Assembly (NCBI RefSeq): GCF_949987515.2 | Contig: NC_082687.1 | Coordinates: 27,492,132-27,556,131 of the forward strand | Length of the DNA: 64,000 nt | Source of the DNA: Delphinus delphis | Lineage: Eukaryota; Chordata; Mammalia; Artiodactyla; Delphinidae | Direction of reading: 5' to 3' | Shown here: positions 1 to 12,699 of the stretch, in pieces | How positions within the stretch are numbered: position 1 is the stretch's first letter | Layout of the letters: every line of letters starts with the position of its first letter | Made by a program: the position numbers and the translations under genes | The notes under the pieces: model-generated | The model's database searches: none | The model's input: only the letters and a program-made list of their open reading frames with translations | Told to the model about the DNA's origin: nothing

Positions 1-64
1 ATTTGAACCCAAACACACTGGCTGTGGGCTCCATGCTACATGCTGAGGGCCACATATGCACACA

Positions 65-215
65 GTGGTTCTCAACCCTGGTTGGGCAACCTTACTGGAG
101 AATTTTCAAAAATACAGATACCTGGATTCCCCCAATTTACTAAATCAGAATCACTGGACAGGGGACCCAGACATATCGATGTTTAAAAAAAAAAAAGGTT
201 TCCCGTAGTGTTTCT
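65..215 (+). mobile_element. MER5-like hAT DNA-transposon remnant
   Basis: The stretch from CAGTGGTTCTCAACCCTGGTTG, through CAAAAATACAGATACCTGG and TAAATCAGAATCACTGG, follows the plan of the non-autonomous MER5A/B elements (hAT-Charlie group). The right end is not clear. Confidence 0.55.
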
Positions 216-1944
216 GGAGTACAAAGAGGACTACTATATGCCTAGACCCTTGCTTTGTGAGACCAAGTATTATCAGACGTGGTACTACAGATAAAGAGCT
301 TATATATCTTGAACGTACATCGCCCTGCTATTTGGACCTGTTACTTAGTTCATGTTCACAATCACAGACAAGTTCTTTAAAGGCATCCAATTACAGATCA
401 GGCTCGTAACACACCAAGTCCCAGATGGTGGCTGGAGTCTTATTACCAAAGCCATATTGCTGAAAACTACAGCCATGGAGCTGGGGATGAGCCAAAGTTG
501 AACTACAACTGGATTCTTAAGCCATATCAAGGGCAAAAGTAGCAAGATGGCTAGAAAAGGCAATACAAATCACGTGAGAATGTTAACTAATACATTTAAA
601 CAGAATAATCATAGATAAACAGACCTGATTTGGGGCAAAGCATTTATTTCATGACTGCCATGGGTTCCCAGTGGTCAGAATTCCCTCTTTGGGCTCTGGA
701 AAGAATTTCAGTTTCTGGCTCAGAAAAAACTCACCACATGAAGTTCTTATGATCTCCCTTGCTAGATTTAACCCAATGGAAACCACACAGAAAAAGCAGT
801 CTGCCCAGGGAATATGTTTCTACCTCAGAAGAAAAATACAGATAGCTCCTAGGACGTGCACAGGAAAAATCACTCATGGCCCACAGAGTCCAACCTGGTA
901 CTTTACACCTCAGAGATTTTCATCCTGGGGTCAGGGCCAGCCATGTCTTCCTGAACTTCCCCTTGTCAGAGGCCATTCATGCGATGGATTCTTTGCAACA
1001 CATGCGAAGGACGTGACTGTCTCTACTGAAGCCTTCCTGGGGCAGATCCACTCTCTTACTGGGATTTTACACTTCCAATGGACTTTCTGCCTCCTTCCAT
1101 CTTTTCTCTTTGATGACCTGTGCTGATATGCCCGCCACTGTCTCTGCTGACATTAGCCAACTGTTCCTTCCTTCTGTCTACTTATAAGTCTCTGATACCA
1201 AATGTGGATTCAGGGTTCTGGAACTGAAAGGAGTCTAAACTTTTTCACTTTCTCACTGGAGTTGAGTGCTTGCTGCTTATCAAGTGCTCAAGAAGCTAAG
1301 AGCTATAAACAGACATGAAGAAGAACTATATACCGAAAGGGGCAGACAGAACCCACGTGTAATGAACTACGGCCCTTGTAATGAACATCTGTTGCCACCA
1401 GCAAGAAGCTTCAACAATGGCACCTCTGAAAATAAAGTACAAGGTAAACCTCTTAAAACCAAGGCAAATCTACTGCAGCTACATGTCTTTACTTGCTGGG
1501 AGGTTTAGTCATTCAGATAAATAGTCTTATTGTCTTGTTTTAATTTTCTAAGGGGTACCTTGTAACTTCAGAAGAATGGTACAAAAGAAAAAGTTACCAA
1601 CATTAGATCTTAACTTCTTAAGACACTAGGCGCCCAATGTCTGGAGTTAAGGCTGTGAATCTGCTATAAGCTTAAGTACAAAAACAAAGTAAATATCACA
1701 GTTACAATTAATAAGTGCTACACTTATTGTAGAGAAAGAGAAAAAATGGAAATAAGAGATATTAATGATAAGAATGCATGGGAACCACTGGAAATTATGC
1801 ATACATACATGCATATATATATAATGGCAAAAACAAGATAATACCTTGAGAGTGTGGTTCAAAGAGCCTCTTCAGGCAAAAAACACATTAGGGTTGAACA
1901 GTCCATTATACAAAAGCAGGATTCTGCAGAATCATAGGAAATGC
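216..1944. other. Intronic sequence with no recognised feature
   Basis: I recognise no repeat or exon here. A 151-codon open frame at 671-1126 and smaller ones show no domain, no homology I can name and no splice-site pairing, so I treat them as chance. A TA/CA-rich patch lies near 1797-1822. Confidence 0.5.
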
Positions 1945-2070
1945 TTTTTTTTCCCCTGAATTTTTGAATTTTATTTTACTTATTTTTTATACAGCAGGTT
2001 CTTATTAGTTATCTATTTTATACATATTAGTATATATATGTCAATCCCTAAGGGATTCAAAAGGCTATAG
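1945..2070 (-). mobile_element. L1 3'-end fragment
   Basis: A T-rich head (the reversed A tail) is followed by TATACAGCAGGTTCTTATTAG and TATATATGTCAATCCC, the reversed 3' UTR of a cetartiodactyl L1 subtype. It is short and 5'-truncated. Confidence 0.6.
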
Positions 2071-2254
2071 GATATAATCACATATTCTCTCATAGGTAAC
2101 AAGAGTTCATGTCAGTCTATAGTGGCTTTATTGCTCTATTTTGGTCAAAATTTGGGTGTATTTCTCTTCCCTTATTTTTCAAGAACGCATTTTAAAAAAC
2201 AGAAATAGTTTTTCTCTCACCTATTTTAAGTGTACTACTCAATGCTTATTCGTT

Positions 2255-2430
2255 ATTTATAGACTTGAGCAACCACATTCTAGATTTAAAACATTCCCAT
2301 CTCCCCAAAAAGGTGCCTTATGCTCATTTGCAGTCAGTTCTCATCTCTTCTACCCCAATCAATCACTAATGTTTCCTCTCTCTTTAGAACTGACTTTCTA
2401 AGGCAGTAGAATGGAATCATATAGTAGACG
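2255..2430 (-). mobile_element. Old L1M 3' fragment, left half of the host element split by the younger L1
   Basis: The plus strand reads a typical old L1M 3' end in reverse: ACATTCCCATCTCCCCAAAAA, then a gap, then GAATGGAATCATATAGTAGACGG. It breaks off at the duplicated target GTACTTTGCTTTT and resumes at 8346 with the next part of the same consensus order, so it is one old element split in two. Confidence 0.7.
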
Positions 2431-2814
2431 GTACTTTGCTTTTTTTTCCTTAACATCTTTAATAGAGTATAATTGCTTTACAATGTTGTGTTAGTTTCTG
2501 CTGTATAACAAAGTGAATCAGCTATACGTATACATATATCCCCATATCCCCTCCCTCTTGCGTTTCTCTCCCACCCTCCTTATCCCACCCCTCTAGGTGG
2601 TCACAAAGCACTGAACTGATCTCCCTGTTTTATGCGGCTGCTTCCCACTATCTGTTTTACATTTGGTAGTGTATGTCTGTCCATACCACTCTCTCACTTC
2701 GTCCCAGCTTTCCCTTTCTCCTCCCCATGTCCTCAAGTGCAAGCTCTATGTCTTCATCTTTTTTCCTGTCCTGCCCCTAGGTTCTTCGGAACCATTTTTT
2801 TTTTTTTTGTATTC

Positions 2815-5164
2815 CATAAATATGTGTTAGCATATGGTATTTGTTTTTCTCTTTCTGACTTACTTCACTCTGTAAGACAGACTCTAGGTCCATCCACCTC
2901 ACTACAAATAACTAAATTTCGTTTCTTTTTATGGCTGAGTAATTTCCCATTGTATATATGTGCCACATCTTCTTTATCCATTCATCTGTCGTTGGACACT
3001 TAGGTTGCTTCCATGTCCTGGCTATTGTAAATAGAGCTGCAATGAACATTGTGGTACATGATTCTGTTTGAATTATGGTTTCCTCAGGGTATATGCCCAG
3101 TAGTGGGATTGCTGGGTCATGTGGTAGTTCTATTTTTAGTTTTTTAAGGAACCTCAATACTGTTCTCCATAGTGGCTGTATCAATTTACATTGCCACCAA
3201 CAGTGCAAGAGGGTTCCCTTTTCTCCACACCCTCTCCAGCATTTATTGTTTGTAGATTTTTTAATGCTGGCCATTCTGACCGGTGTGAGGTGATACCTCA
3301 TTGTAGTTTTGATTTGCATTTCTCTAATGATTCGTGATGTTGAGCATCCTTTCATGTGTTTGTTGGCAATCTGTATCTCTTCTTTGGAGAAATGTCTATT
3401 TAGGTCTTCTGTGCATTTTTGGATTGGGTTGTTTTCTTGATACTGAGCTGCAAAAGCTGCTTGTATATTTTGGTGATGAATCCTTTGTCTGTTGCTTCAT
3501 TAGCAAATATTTTCTCCCATTCTGAGGGTTGTCTTTTCGTCTTGTTTAAGGTTTCCTTTGCTATGCAAAAGTTTTAAGTTTCATTAGGTCCCATTTGTTT
3601 ATTTTTGTATTTATTTCCATTCTTCTAGGAGGTGGGTCAAAAAGGATCTTGCTGTGATGTATGTCAAAGAATGTTCTGCCTATGGTTTCCTCTAAGAGTT
3701 TTATAGTGTCTGGGCTTACATTTAGGTCTTTAATCCATTTTGAGTTTATTTTTGTGTATGGTGTTAGGGAGTGTTCTAATTTCATTCTTTTACATGTAGC
3801 TGTCCAGTTTTCCAGGCACCACTTATTGAAGAGGCTGTCTTTTCTCCATTATATATTCTTGCCTCCTTTATCAAAGATAAGGTGACCATAGGTATGTGGG
3901 TTTATCTCTGGGCTTTCTATCTTGTTCCATTGGTCTATATTTCTGTTTTTGTGCCAGCACCATACTGTCTTGATTACTGTAGTTTTGTAGCATAGTCTGA
4001 AGTCAGGGAGTCTGATTCCTCCAGCTCCGTTGTTCTTTATCAAGATTGCTTTGGCTATCTGGGGTCTTTTGTGTTTCCATACTAACCGTGAATGTTTTTG
4101 TGCTAGTTCTGTGAAAAATGCCATTGGTAGTTTGATACAGATTTCACTGAATCTGTAGACTGCTTTGGGTAGTATAGTCATTTTCACAATGTTGATTCTT
4201 CCAATCCAAAAACATGGTATATCTCTCCATCTGTTTGTAAGATCCTTCATTTCCTTCATCAGTGTCTTACAGTTTTCTGCATACAGGTCTTTTGGCTCCT
4301 TAGGTAGGTTTATTCCTAGGTATTTTATTCTTTTTGTTGCAATGGTAAACGGGAGTGTTTCCTGAATTTCTCCTGCAGATTTTGCATCATTAATATATAG
4401 GAATGCAAGAGATTTCTGTGCATTAATTTTGTATCCTGCTACTTTACCAAATTCATTGATTAGCGCTAGTTATTTTCTGGTAGCATCTTTAGGATTCTCT
4501 ATGTATAGTATCATGTCATCTGCAAACAGTGACAGTTTTACTTCTTTTCCAATTTGGATTCCTTTTATTTCTTTTACTTCTCTGACTGCTGTGGCTAAAG
4601 CTTCCAAAACTATGTTGAATAACAGTGGTGAGAGTGGGCAACCTTTTCTATTTCCTGATCTTAGTGGAAATGGTTTCAGTTTTTCACCATTGAGTGTTGG
4701 CTGTGGGTTTGTCATATATGGCCTTTATTATGTTGAGGTATGTTGCCTCTATGCCTACTTTCTGAAGGGTTGTTTTTAATCATAAATGGGTGTTTAATTT
4801 TGTTGAAAGCCTTTTCTGCATTTATTGAGATTATCATATGGTTTTTATCCTTCAATTTGTTAATATGGTGTATCACATTGATTTGCATATATTGCAGAAT
4901 CCTTGCATTCCTGGGATAAACTGCACTTGATTACGCTGTATGATCCTTTTTAGTGTGCAGCTGGATTCTGTTTGCTAGTATTTTGTTGAAGATTTTTGCA
5001 TCTATGTTCACAAGTGATATTGGCCTGTAGTTTTCTTTCTTTGTGACATCTTTGTCTGGTTTTGGTATCAGGGTGATGGGGACCTCGTAGAATGAGTTTG
5101 GGAGTGTTCCTCCCTCTGATATACTTCGGAAGAGTTTGAGAAGGACAGGTGTTAGCTCTTCTCT

Positions 5165-5203
<39 letters not shown>

Positions 5204-6834
5204 GGTACGCGGGCCTCTCACTGTTGTGGCCTCTCCCATTGCGGAGCACAGGCTCCGGATGCGCAGGCTCAGCGGCCACGGCTCACGGGCCCAGCCGCTC
5301 CGCGGCATGTGGGATCTTCCCAGACCGGGGCACGAACCTGTGTCCCCTGCATCGGCAGGCGGTCTCTCAACCACTGTGCCACCAGGGAAGCCCCTAAATT
5401 TTTGATAGAATTCACCTGTGACACCATCTGTTCCTGGGCTTTTGTTTGTTGGAAGACTTTTAATGACAGTCTCAATTTCAGTGCTTGTGATTGGTCTGTT
5501 TATATTTTCTATTTCTTCCTGGTTTGGTCTTGGAAGGTTGTGGTTTTCCAAGAATTTGTCCATTTCTTCCAGGTTGTCCATTTTACTAGCATATAGTTGC
5601 TTGTAGTAATCTCTCATGCTCCTTTGTATTGTTGCAGTGTCAACTGTTACTTCTCCTTTTTCATTTCTAATTCTATTGATTTGGTCTTCTTTTTCTTGAT
5701 GAGTCTGGCTAATGGTTTATCAACTTTGTTTATCTTCTCAAAGAACCAGCTTTTAGTTTTATTTATCTTTGCTATTGTTCCTTCATTTCTTTTTCATTTA
5801 TTTCTGATCTGATCTTTATGATCTTTCCTTCTGCTAACTGTGGGGTTTTATCGTTCTTCTTTTTTATAACTGCTTTAGGTGTAAGGCTAGGTGGTTTATT
5901 TGACATTCTTATTGCTTCTTGAGGTAGGATTGTATTGTTCTAAAATTCCCTCTTAGAACTGCTTTTGCTGCAACCCATAGGTTTTGGGTTTTCATGTTTT
6001 CATTGTTTTTTGTTTCTAGGTATTTTTTTAATTTCCTCTTTGATTTCTTCAGTGATCTCCTGGTTATTTAGTAGTGTATTGTTTATCCTCCACGTGTTTG
6101 TATTTCTTACAGTTTTTTTCCCTGTAATTGATAGTCTCATAGCGTTGTGGTCAGAAAGGATACTTAATATGATTTCAATTTTCTTAACTTTACCAAGGCT
6201 TCATTTGTGACCCAAGATATGATCTATCCTGGAGAATGTTCCATGACCACTTGAGAAGAAAGTGTACTCTGTTGTTTTTGGATGGAATATCCTATAAATA
6301 TCAATTAAGTATATCTTATTTAATGTGTAATTTAAAGCTTGTGTTTCCTTATTGATTTTCATTTTGGATGATCAGTCCATTGGTGAAAGTGGGGAGTTAA
6401 AAGTCCCCTACTATTATTGTATTACTGTCAATTCCCCCTTTTATGGCTGTTAGGATTTGCTTTATGTATTGAGGTGCTCCTATGTTGGATGCATAAATAT
6501 TTACAATTGTTATACCTTCTTCTTGGCTTGATCCCTTGATCATTATGTAGTGTCCTTCTTTGTCTCTTATAATAGTGTTTATTTTAAAGTCTACTTTGTC
6601 TGATATTTGAATTGCTACCTCAGCTTTCTTTTGATTTCCATTTTCATGGAATATCTTTTTCCATCCCCTCACTTTCAGTCTGTATGTGTCCCTAGGTCTG
6701 AAGTGGGTCTCTTGTAGACAGCATATAATCGGGTCTTGTTTTTATATCCATTCAGCCAGTCTATGTCTTTTGGTTGCAGCATTTAATCCATTTACATTTA
6801 AGGTAGTTATTGATACATACGTTGCTACTACCAT
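2815..6834 (-). pseudogene. L1 ORF2 relic (endonuclease / reverse transcriptase)
   Basis: ORF2 begins at an ATG at 6834 (MVVATYVSITTLNVNGLNA). Recognisable blocks follow: the APE-type endonuclease with NIYA and IVGDF around 6397-6672; the reverse transcriptase palm with [12 protein letters not shown] around 4500; the region with [20 protein letters not shown] near 4250; and the cysteine-rich C-terminal part with [17 protein letters not shown] near 3250. The intact protein would be about 1,275 residues. Frameshifts and stops break it into many pieces, and the SINE at 5173-5393 interrupts it near residue 480. It is non-functional. Confidence 0.9.
5173..5393 (-). mobile_element. CHR SINE (young, CHR-2-like) nested in L1 ORF2
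   Basis: A tRNA-derived SINE in minus orientation has its poly-A tail at the left as a long T run and its head at the right (GGGCTTCCCTGGTGGCACAG in sense). A 10-bp target duplication, CTAAATTTTT, lies at 5163-5172 and 5394-5403. It split the L1 ORF2 frame, so it postdates that L1. Some base changes from its siblings (for example ACACAGGTTCGTGCCC in the B-box region) are scattered. Confidence 0.93.
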
Positions 6835-6892
6835 TTTCTTAATTGTTTTGGGTTTGTTATTGTAGGTCTTTTCTTTCTCTTGTGCTTCCTGA

Positions 6893-7755
6893 CTAGAGAA
6901 GTTCCTTTAGCATTTGCTGTAAAGTTGGCTTGGTGGTGCTGAATTCTCTTAGTTTTTGCTTGTCGGTAAAGGTTTTAATTTCTCTGTTGAATCTGAATGA
7001 CATTCTTGCTGGGTAGAGTAACCTTTTTTGTAGGTTTTTCCCTTTCATCATTTAAAATATGTGCTGCCACTTCCTTCTGGCTTGCAGAGTTCTGCTGAAA
7101 GATCAGCTGTTAACCTTATGGGGATTCCCTTGTATGTTATTTGTTGTTTTTCCCTTGCTGCTTTTAATACTTTTTCTTTGTATTTAATTTTTGATATTTT
7201 GATTAATATGTGTCTTGGTGTGTTTCTCCTTTGCTTTAATCCTGTATGGGACTGTCTGAGATTCCTGGACTTGACTATTTCCTTTCCCATATTCGGGAAG
7301 TTTTCAACTATAATCTCTTCACGTATTTTCTCAGTCCCTTTCTTTTTCTCTTCTTCTTCTGAGACCCCTATAATTTGAATATTGGTTTGTTTAATGTTGT
7401 CCCAGAGGTCTCTGAGACTGTCGTCTTTTCATTTTTTCTTTATTCTGCTCTGCTGTAGTTATTTCCACTATTTTATCTCCCAGGCCACTTACCTGTTCTT
7501 CTGTCTCAGTTATTCTTGTACTGATTTCTTGTAGAGAATTTTTAATTTCATTATTGTGTTGTTCATCATTGTTTGTTTGCTCTTTAGTTCTAACAGGTCC
7601 TTGTTAAATGTTTCTTGTATTTTCTGCATTCTACTTCCAAGATTTTGGATCATCTTTACTATCATTACTCTGAATTCTTTTATAGGTAGACTGCCTATTT
7701 CCTCTTCATGTGTTTGGTCTGGTGGGTTTTTACTTTGCTCCTTCATCTGCTGCAT
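6893..7755 (-). pseudogene. L1 ORF1 relic (RNA-binding chaperone)
   Basis: The N-terminal piece (7510-7755) reads MQQMKEQSKNPPDQTHEEEI and then a coiled-coil-like stretch, ending at an early stop. A C-terminal piece (7048-7290) carries PRHILIKISKIKYKEKVLKA, the conserved L1 ORF1 C-terminal domain. The frame ends at a TAG near 6893, 58 bp before the ORF2 start. ORF1 protein normally trimerises and coats L1 RNA; this copy has at least one nonsense change and frameshifts. Confidence 0.85.
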
Positions 7756-8345
7756 ATTTCTCTGTCGTCTTATTTTGTTTAACTTACTGTGTTTGGGGTC
7801 TCATTTTCACAGGCTGCAGGTTTGTAGTTCCCATTGTTTTTGGTGTCTGCCCCCAGTGGGTAAGGTTGGATCAGTGGGTTCTGTAGTCTTCCTGGTGGAG
7901 GGAACTGGTGCCTGTGTTCTGGTAGATGAGGCTGGATCTTGTCTTTTTTGTGGGCAGGACCACATCCGGTGGTGTGTTTTGGGGTGTCTGTGAACTTATA
8001 GTATGATTTTAGGCAGCCTCTCTGCTAATGGGTGGGGTTGTGTTCCTGTCTTGCTAGTTGTTTGGCATGGGGTGTCCAACACCGGAGGTTGCTCGTCGTT
8101 GAGTGATGCTGGGTCTTAGTGTTGAGTCAGCGATCTCTGGGAGAGCTCCCGCCAATCAACTGATATTACGTGGGGCTGGGAAGTCTCTGGTGGTCCAACG
8201 TCCTGAACTCGGCACTCCCACCTCAGAGGCACAGGCCTGATACCTGGCCAGAGCACCCAAGACCGTCAGCCACACGGCTGGAGGATGGGCAAGTCAGAAA
8301 GGAATCATGTTTCCGGCTCTTGGATGGTGACTGACTCGGGACTGT

Positions 8346-8960
8346 GTACTTTGCTTTTGATGTTTTTCACTTAGCACAGCGCTTTTGAGGTTCATCTGTG
8401 CAGCATGCAACAGTAGTTAATTCCTTTTTGCTGCTAAACAGTATTCGACTATGTGGATATACCACATTGTGTGTTCCTTCACCAACTGATTAACACTGGA
8501 TGGTTTCCCTGTTGTTGCTGTACTGAATAATGCTCATACTAACATTTGTATATAAATCTTTGTGTGGGCATAAATTTTTCATTTTTCTTGGGTAGAAACC
8601 TAGGAGTATAATTTCTCAGTATTAAGGTAAGTTTTATGTTTATTTTTTTTAAGAAACTGACAAACTGCTTTTCAAACTGGCTCCACCATTTTACATTTCC
8701 ACTACCAATGTATGAGAGTTCTAGTTTTTCCACATCCTCACTAACACTTAATGTCACCTGTTTTATTTTGTATTTTGATTGTAACCATTCAGCGGGTGTG
8801 AAGTGAAATCTCACTATGACTTTAACTTGCATTTCCTTAATGGTTAATGATGTTGAACATCTCTCCATGGAACTGTTAGCCATCCATGCATCTTCTGTGT
8901 ATGTCCATTCAAAATTTTTGTTCATTTTTAAAAGAGTTGTTTGTCATCTTATTATTTGGT
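8346..8960 (-). mobile_element. Old L1M 3' fragment, right half of the split host element
   Basis: The text continues the old L1M tail in reverse: GATGTTTTTCACTTAGCACA, then ATTCGACTATGTGGATATACC, ACTGGATGGTTTCCCTGTTG and TTGGGTAGAAACCTAGGAGT. It is clearly more diverged than the inserted L1. A 128-codon frame at 8539-8925 is the remnant C-terminal ORF2 of this old copy and has no function. Confidence 0.75.
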
Positions 8961-9357
8961 TCTAGGTTCTAAGTATTTTCATAATTATACTAAGACATTA
9001 TTTGCCCTTTTCATTCTCATTCTTTTATGAGTATACAATTGAGTTTTTCAGAGACTAGAAGAAATACCTACAATTATCTGAAAAGGCTCCTAAATTCTCT
9101 TCCTTTTTTCAACTATATATCTGGGTGAGGCCACAGTGCCTTCATATACTGCAAAGAAAACGACACAAAAATCCAACTGTCTTCCAGTAAATCAGATATT
9201 AAAATTTTTGAAAATATAAATCAATGTCATCCTTCTATTTTTTTCAGAAAACAGTTATTTTTCATAAAAATATGTAATTAAAGTTAATATGTAATGGGTT
9301 TTTACTGTTATTCTGGAAGAAATTAATAAATATTTTTAAATGTCTGTTTTAATTTCT

Positions 9358-9808
9358 TTTTCTAAACTTTTATTTTATATTGGAGTAGAGTTGATTTACA
9401 ATATTGCATTAGTTCCAGGGGTACAGCAAAGTGATTCAGTTATACATGTATCTATTCTTTTTCAAATTCTTTTCCCATTTAGGTTATTAAAGAATACTGA
9501 GCAAAGTTCCCTGTGCTATACAATAGGTCCTTGTTGGTTATCTATTTGAAATAAAATAGTGTGTATATATCAATCCCAAACTTCCAATTCATCCCCCCCC
9601 CCAACCTGTTCCCTCTGGTAAGTCTGCTTTCTAAGTCTGTGTGAGTCTGGTTGTTTTGTAAATAAGTTCATTTGTACCACTGTTTTTAGATTCCACATTT
9701 CCACATTTAAGTGATATCATATGATATCTGATTCTCTGACTTACTTCACTTAGTACGATAACCTCCAGGTCCTTCCATGTTGCCGCAAATGGCATTATTT
9801 CATTCATA
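9358..9808 (-). mobile_element. 5'-truncated L1 (3' end) with 20-bp target duplication
   Basis: About 450 bp of reversed L1 3' UTR: TATTGGAGTAGAGTTGATTT, CCCTGTGCTATACAATAGGT and CTGACTTACTTCACTTAGTA. A perfect 20-bp direct repeat, AAATGTCTGTTTTAATTTCT, flanks it at 9338-9357 and 9809-9828, the mark of target-primed reverse transcription. Confidence 0.9.
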
Positions 9809-9828
9809 AAATGTCTGTTTTAATTTCT

Positions 9829-11976
9829 AACATGAAAACTATAGATAGCTATAACTTAGAGACACAAAAGCTCTTCAACATTTTTAAGTGTATCAAGGAA
9901 TCCTGCAACCAAAAGACTTGAGAACCACTGAGGTAGAAAAACCGTAAGTTAAGGAAATACTGGAGTGACTTGTGATTCGAGAGGCTACCAGAAAGTATTT
10001 TCATATGCCAATGTAAAGCAAGAAAATCTATAATCAAAAGGAAAATTTCCTTATGGAATCCAGCTGCAGGTGCAACAGACAAGAAAGTGGCACAAACCTG
10101 GAAAGGGTGAGTGCCGTCCAGGGCAGGAGCTGGTCATAAGGATCTCTGCTCCTCACCTGGACTGCGGTGGGTGGGGTGCGAGGCAGGGGCGTGGGGAGAG
10201 AGCATTGTGTTGATGTAAAAAATACACGGAGTGGACTCTGGTTAATCCCAGGTTTTTAACATCTGCTTCTTTACATCAGATTCAACTAACATTTTTGAAG
10301 GCTCTGAGGGCTTTGACATCACATGCTGAGGAGAGGAATAAAGAAGCTAGTAAACAGGAAAATACATACAAAGAATATCTGGAGTGAGCCCAAATTTCTG
10401 ATGAGATTACTGTTGAAACCTGATAATGTAATGTTGGTCCCATCTACCTCTTGGGACACTGTTGTCAGAAGACAGTGGTTGAGGAGTTTGAAAGGTAAAT
10501 TGTAAGCCTTTAGTGTTATGTGAACCTACCCGTCATATTTTTTTGGAATACATCTGCTAAATCTCAAACAAAATTTCCAAACAATGTAGTAACACTATAC
10601 AGTCATATGATGCAGACATACAACTCATAGAGTAAGCCTTTCTCAATCACTGTACTGTATTCTCAGACATCCTGGAGTTCGAAGGGGACTGTCTGTTTAA
10701 TTGGTGGTCACCATATGTTGTGAATTATTACCAATGAAAAAGAAAATGGATGATAAAAATTGGAAGAGGATAAGCTTCTTCAAAACAAATTGATGAAAGT
10801 TTTAAAAAGCATTTTTCCTACTGATTGAGACTAGAACAAAACAAAACCTCCAATAACTACAGATTTAAATCAAAGGTAAAACATATCTTTATTACACTGT
10901 AAAGCCAGTTTAGAAATAGTACTATAATCTTAATACTCTAATATGAAATAATTATAGTAACGTAACTTATAGATTTGTGTGTATGTGGATGTTTATGTAT
11001 GTGGATTAAATGAATTAATATAATATATAAAGAGCTAGAACCATGTCTGGCAACCATTAAACTTACTTGATTACTCAGTCACTAATTAAGTAGGCAATCA
11101 GTAAGCGTTAGCTATTATTATGGTTGTTATTGATAGAAAAGAAAACTAATGGATACCAATAGGATTTTCATTTGTTTAATCTGTGGAACACTGTGATTAT
11201 ACTGTCTTGAAATGAAATGAAACATCATTGGAATTAGGACATATCTTACGAAGAGCCACAAAACACCATCTAAAGTGACAGATTTTCTATTACTTACAGT
11301 TATGAGGAATTAGAAGAGCACGAACCATTAAAATTCCCCAACGGATTCCTATTTCTTAGGAGGGTGCCAGGTGCTAAGTACACAAAAGCCTGTTGATTTA
11401 TTCAATGAACTCAAAGCCCACTTTAGCCCACAATGTTTGCCTGAAAGAAATTCACTCTGGTTATCCAGTGTTACTATGAAGCTGGACGAATTCCTATTAC
11501 CTTAAATAGCAACTCTACTCTCTGTCTCTAAAGGGGACAATAATCTTAAAGTTTTTAACGATAATAGTTGAAAGAGAAGCAGTATACCTAGTAGTGTAGA
11601 CACTGATTTGTAAACCACTGAATGACTGAAAATTTTCAGTGTACTTCGTTTCCATGGCAAATAGTAGCATTTAGGAGGTTAAGAAAACATAATAAAAGCA
11701 ATGCAATTTAAAATGCAGGTTATACATTCTGTTTGAGATTCCTTATTTAATTCAGATAATTTTATAGCTTGCCATTTGAAATGTTCACTAGAAAGGAGCA
11801 GAGAAGGTAGAAGTTTTGGCATTTGTTTTGCCACAATTTAATAAAATAAGTGTTTACTGATCACATACTGTGTGTCTACCAGCTTCTTAGATGCTACAGG
11901 AATACAAAGACATTTCAGACAGCATTTTATGCGCTTGAAGTTCGTGGAATATATTGGATGTGTCAAGACCTATATA
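9829..11976. other. Mostly unique intronic sequence
   Basis: A probable MER5-type end lies near 9905-9935 (GACTTGAGAACCACTGAGG). A MIR-like tail is at about 11000-11125 (AACCATGTCTGGCA, then GTAAGCGTTAGCTATTATTAT). Otherwise I recognise nothing. A 60-codon frame at 10323-10505 has no support as a gene. Confidence 0.45.
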
Positions 11977-12073
11977 CAGTCATCATTCAGTACCCACAGG
12001 GGATTGGTTCCAGGACTCCCTGCAAATACCAAAATCCACAGATGCTCAAGTCTCATATAAAATGGGCCGACTG
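11977..12073 (+). mobile_element. Short Tigger-like DNA transposon (97-bp, internally deleted)
   Basis: The element starts CAGTCATCATTCAGTACCC and ends CGACTG, flanked on both sides by TA, the target duplication of Tc1/mariner-pogo elements. Its inner text (GGATTGGTTCCAGGACTCCC, CAGATGCTCAAGTCTC) is the reverse complement of the longer element at 15945-16273. The family name is by recognition only. Confidence 0.75.
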
Positions 12074-12274
12074 TACATAAAACATGTGGGAGGGGAAGAA
12101 AAACAAGTGTGTGAGGGGAAGGAAAAAGCTATCAGGGGTAAAAATGTATGGTAAATTAATATGGGCATCTGGGTAAAAGGGAACAAAGAATGTGAACTAG
12201 AATTCTTTAGAAAGACTTTAGAAAGAATATTAAAAAGGGAGTAGAAAGTGAATAACTAGAGAAGTCAAAGGTAT

Positions 12275-12688
12275 TTGGGTTCCAGCCCCACTTTCCAACC
12301 TGACCATCCACTCCACCCTACACCAACTCTCCCCTGCGGCAGTATTACAGAGCTGTGCATTAAGCTGCTAACAGTCCTTACATCCCCTTAGAATTTCCAC
12401 TCATTCTCTCTCTGGAGTCTCAAGGCATCCCCACTTCCTGCTTCTATGGCTTCCCTGCTTCTCTAACTCTTATTATTCTCCAAGACTCAGCTTAAGCCCC
12501 ATAAGGAAGCCCTCCTCTGGTCCTCATTAAACTCTCCCATGTATTCTTAGTGTTATTTTCACACTTATGTTTTAATTCTCCAACTAGACCATAAAACTGC
12601 TTGAGCACATGGCTGTGTGTTACACAAATCTGTATACTCCCCACAGTGCCTGGCAGGCCTTCAATAAGTATTCGGTATTTGATTAAGG
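12275..12688 (+). mobile_element. L2 (LINE-2) 3' fragment
   Basis: The typical L2 3'-end order is visible: CCAAGACTCAGCTTAAGCCC, GAAGCCCTCCTCTGGTCC, AGACCATAAAACTGCTTGAG and CAGTGCCTGGCAGGCCTTCAATAAGTATT (split in the text). It is 5'-truncated and strongly diverged. Confidence 0.75.
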
Positions 12689-12699
12689 TAGGATCCGAT

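Larger units (their letters stand above)
2444..8345 (-). mobile_element. Near full-length L1 (LINE-1), decayed, with a nested SINE
   Basis: A 5.9-kb L1 lies in minus orientation and is bracketed by a 13-bp target-site duplication, GTACTTTGCTTTT, at 2431-2443 and 8346-8358. Reading leftwards from 8345 it has a 5' UTR of about 0.6 kb, ORF1 (7755-6893), a short spacer, ORF2 (from 6834 to about 2815) and a 3' UTR ending in a short A-rich tail at 2444. About 240 bp within ORF2 are a later CHR SINE. Both ORFs are broken, so it cannot move. The element was inserted into an older L1M copy whose halves remain on either side. It lies in the same direction as NR3C2. The retroviral-like label does not apply; this is a non-LTR retrotransposon. 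Confidence 0.93.

Noticed and set aside
671..1126. 151-codon plus-strand open frame in unique intron
   Set aside because: No domain, no known protein resemblance, no sign of splice sites, and no upstream promoter signal; opposite strand to NR3C2. Treated as chance.
4931..5617. 228-codon minus-strand open frame, the longest in the window
   Set aside because: It is L1 ORF2 with a SINE read in frame in its middle (the lysine run is the SINE tail). It is a relic, not a fusion gene.
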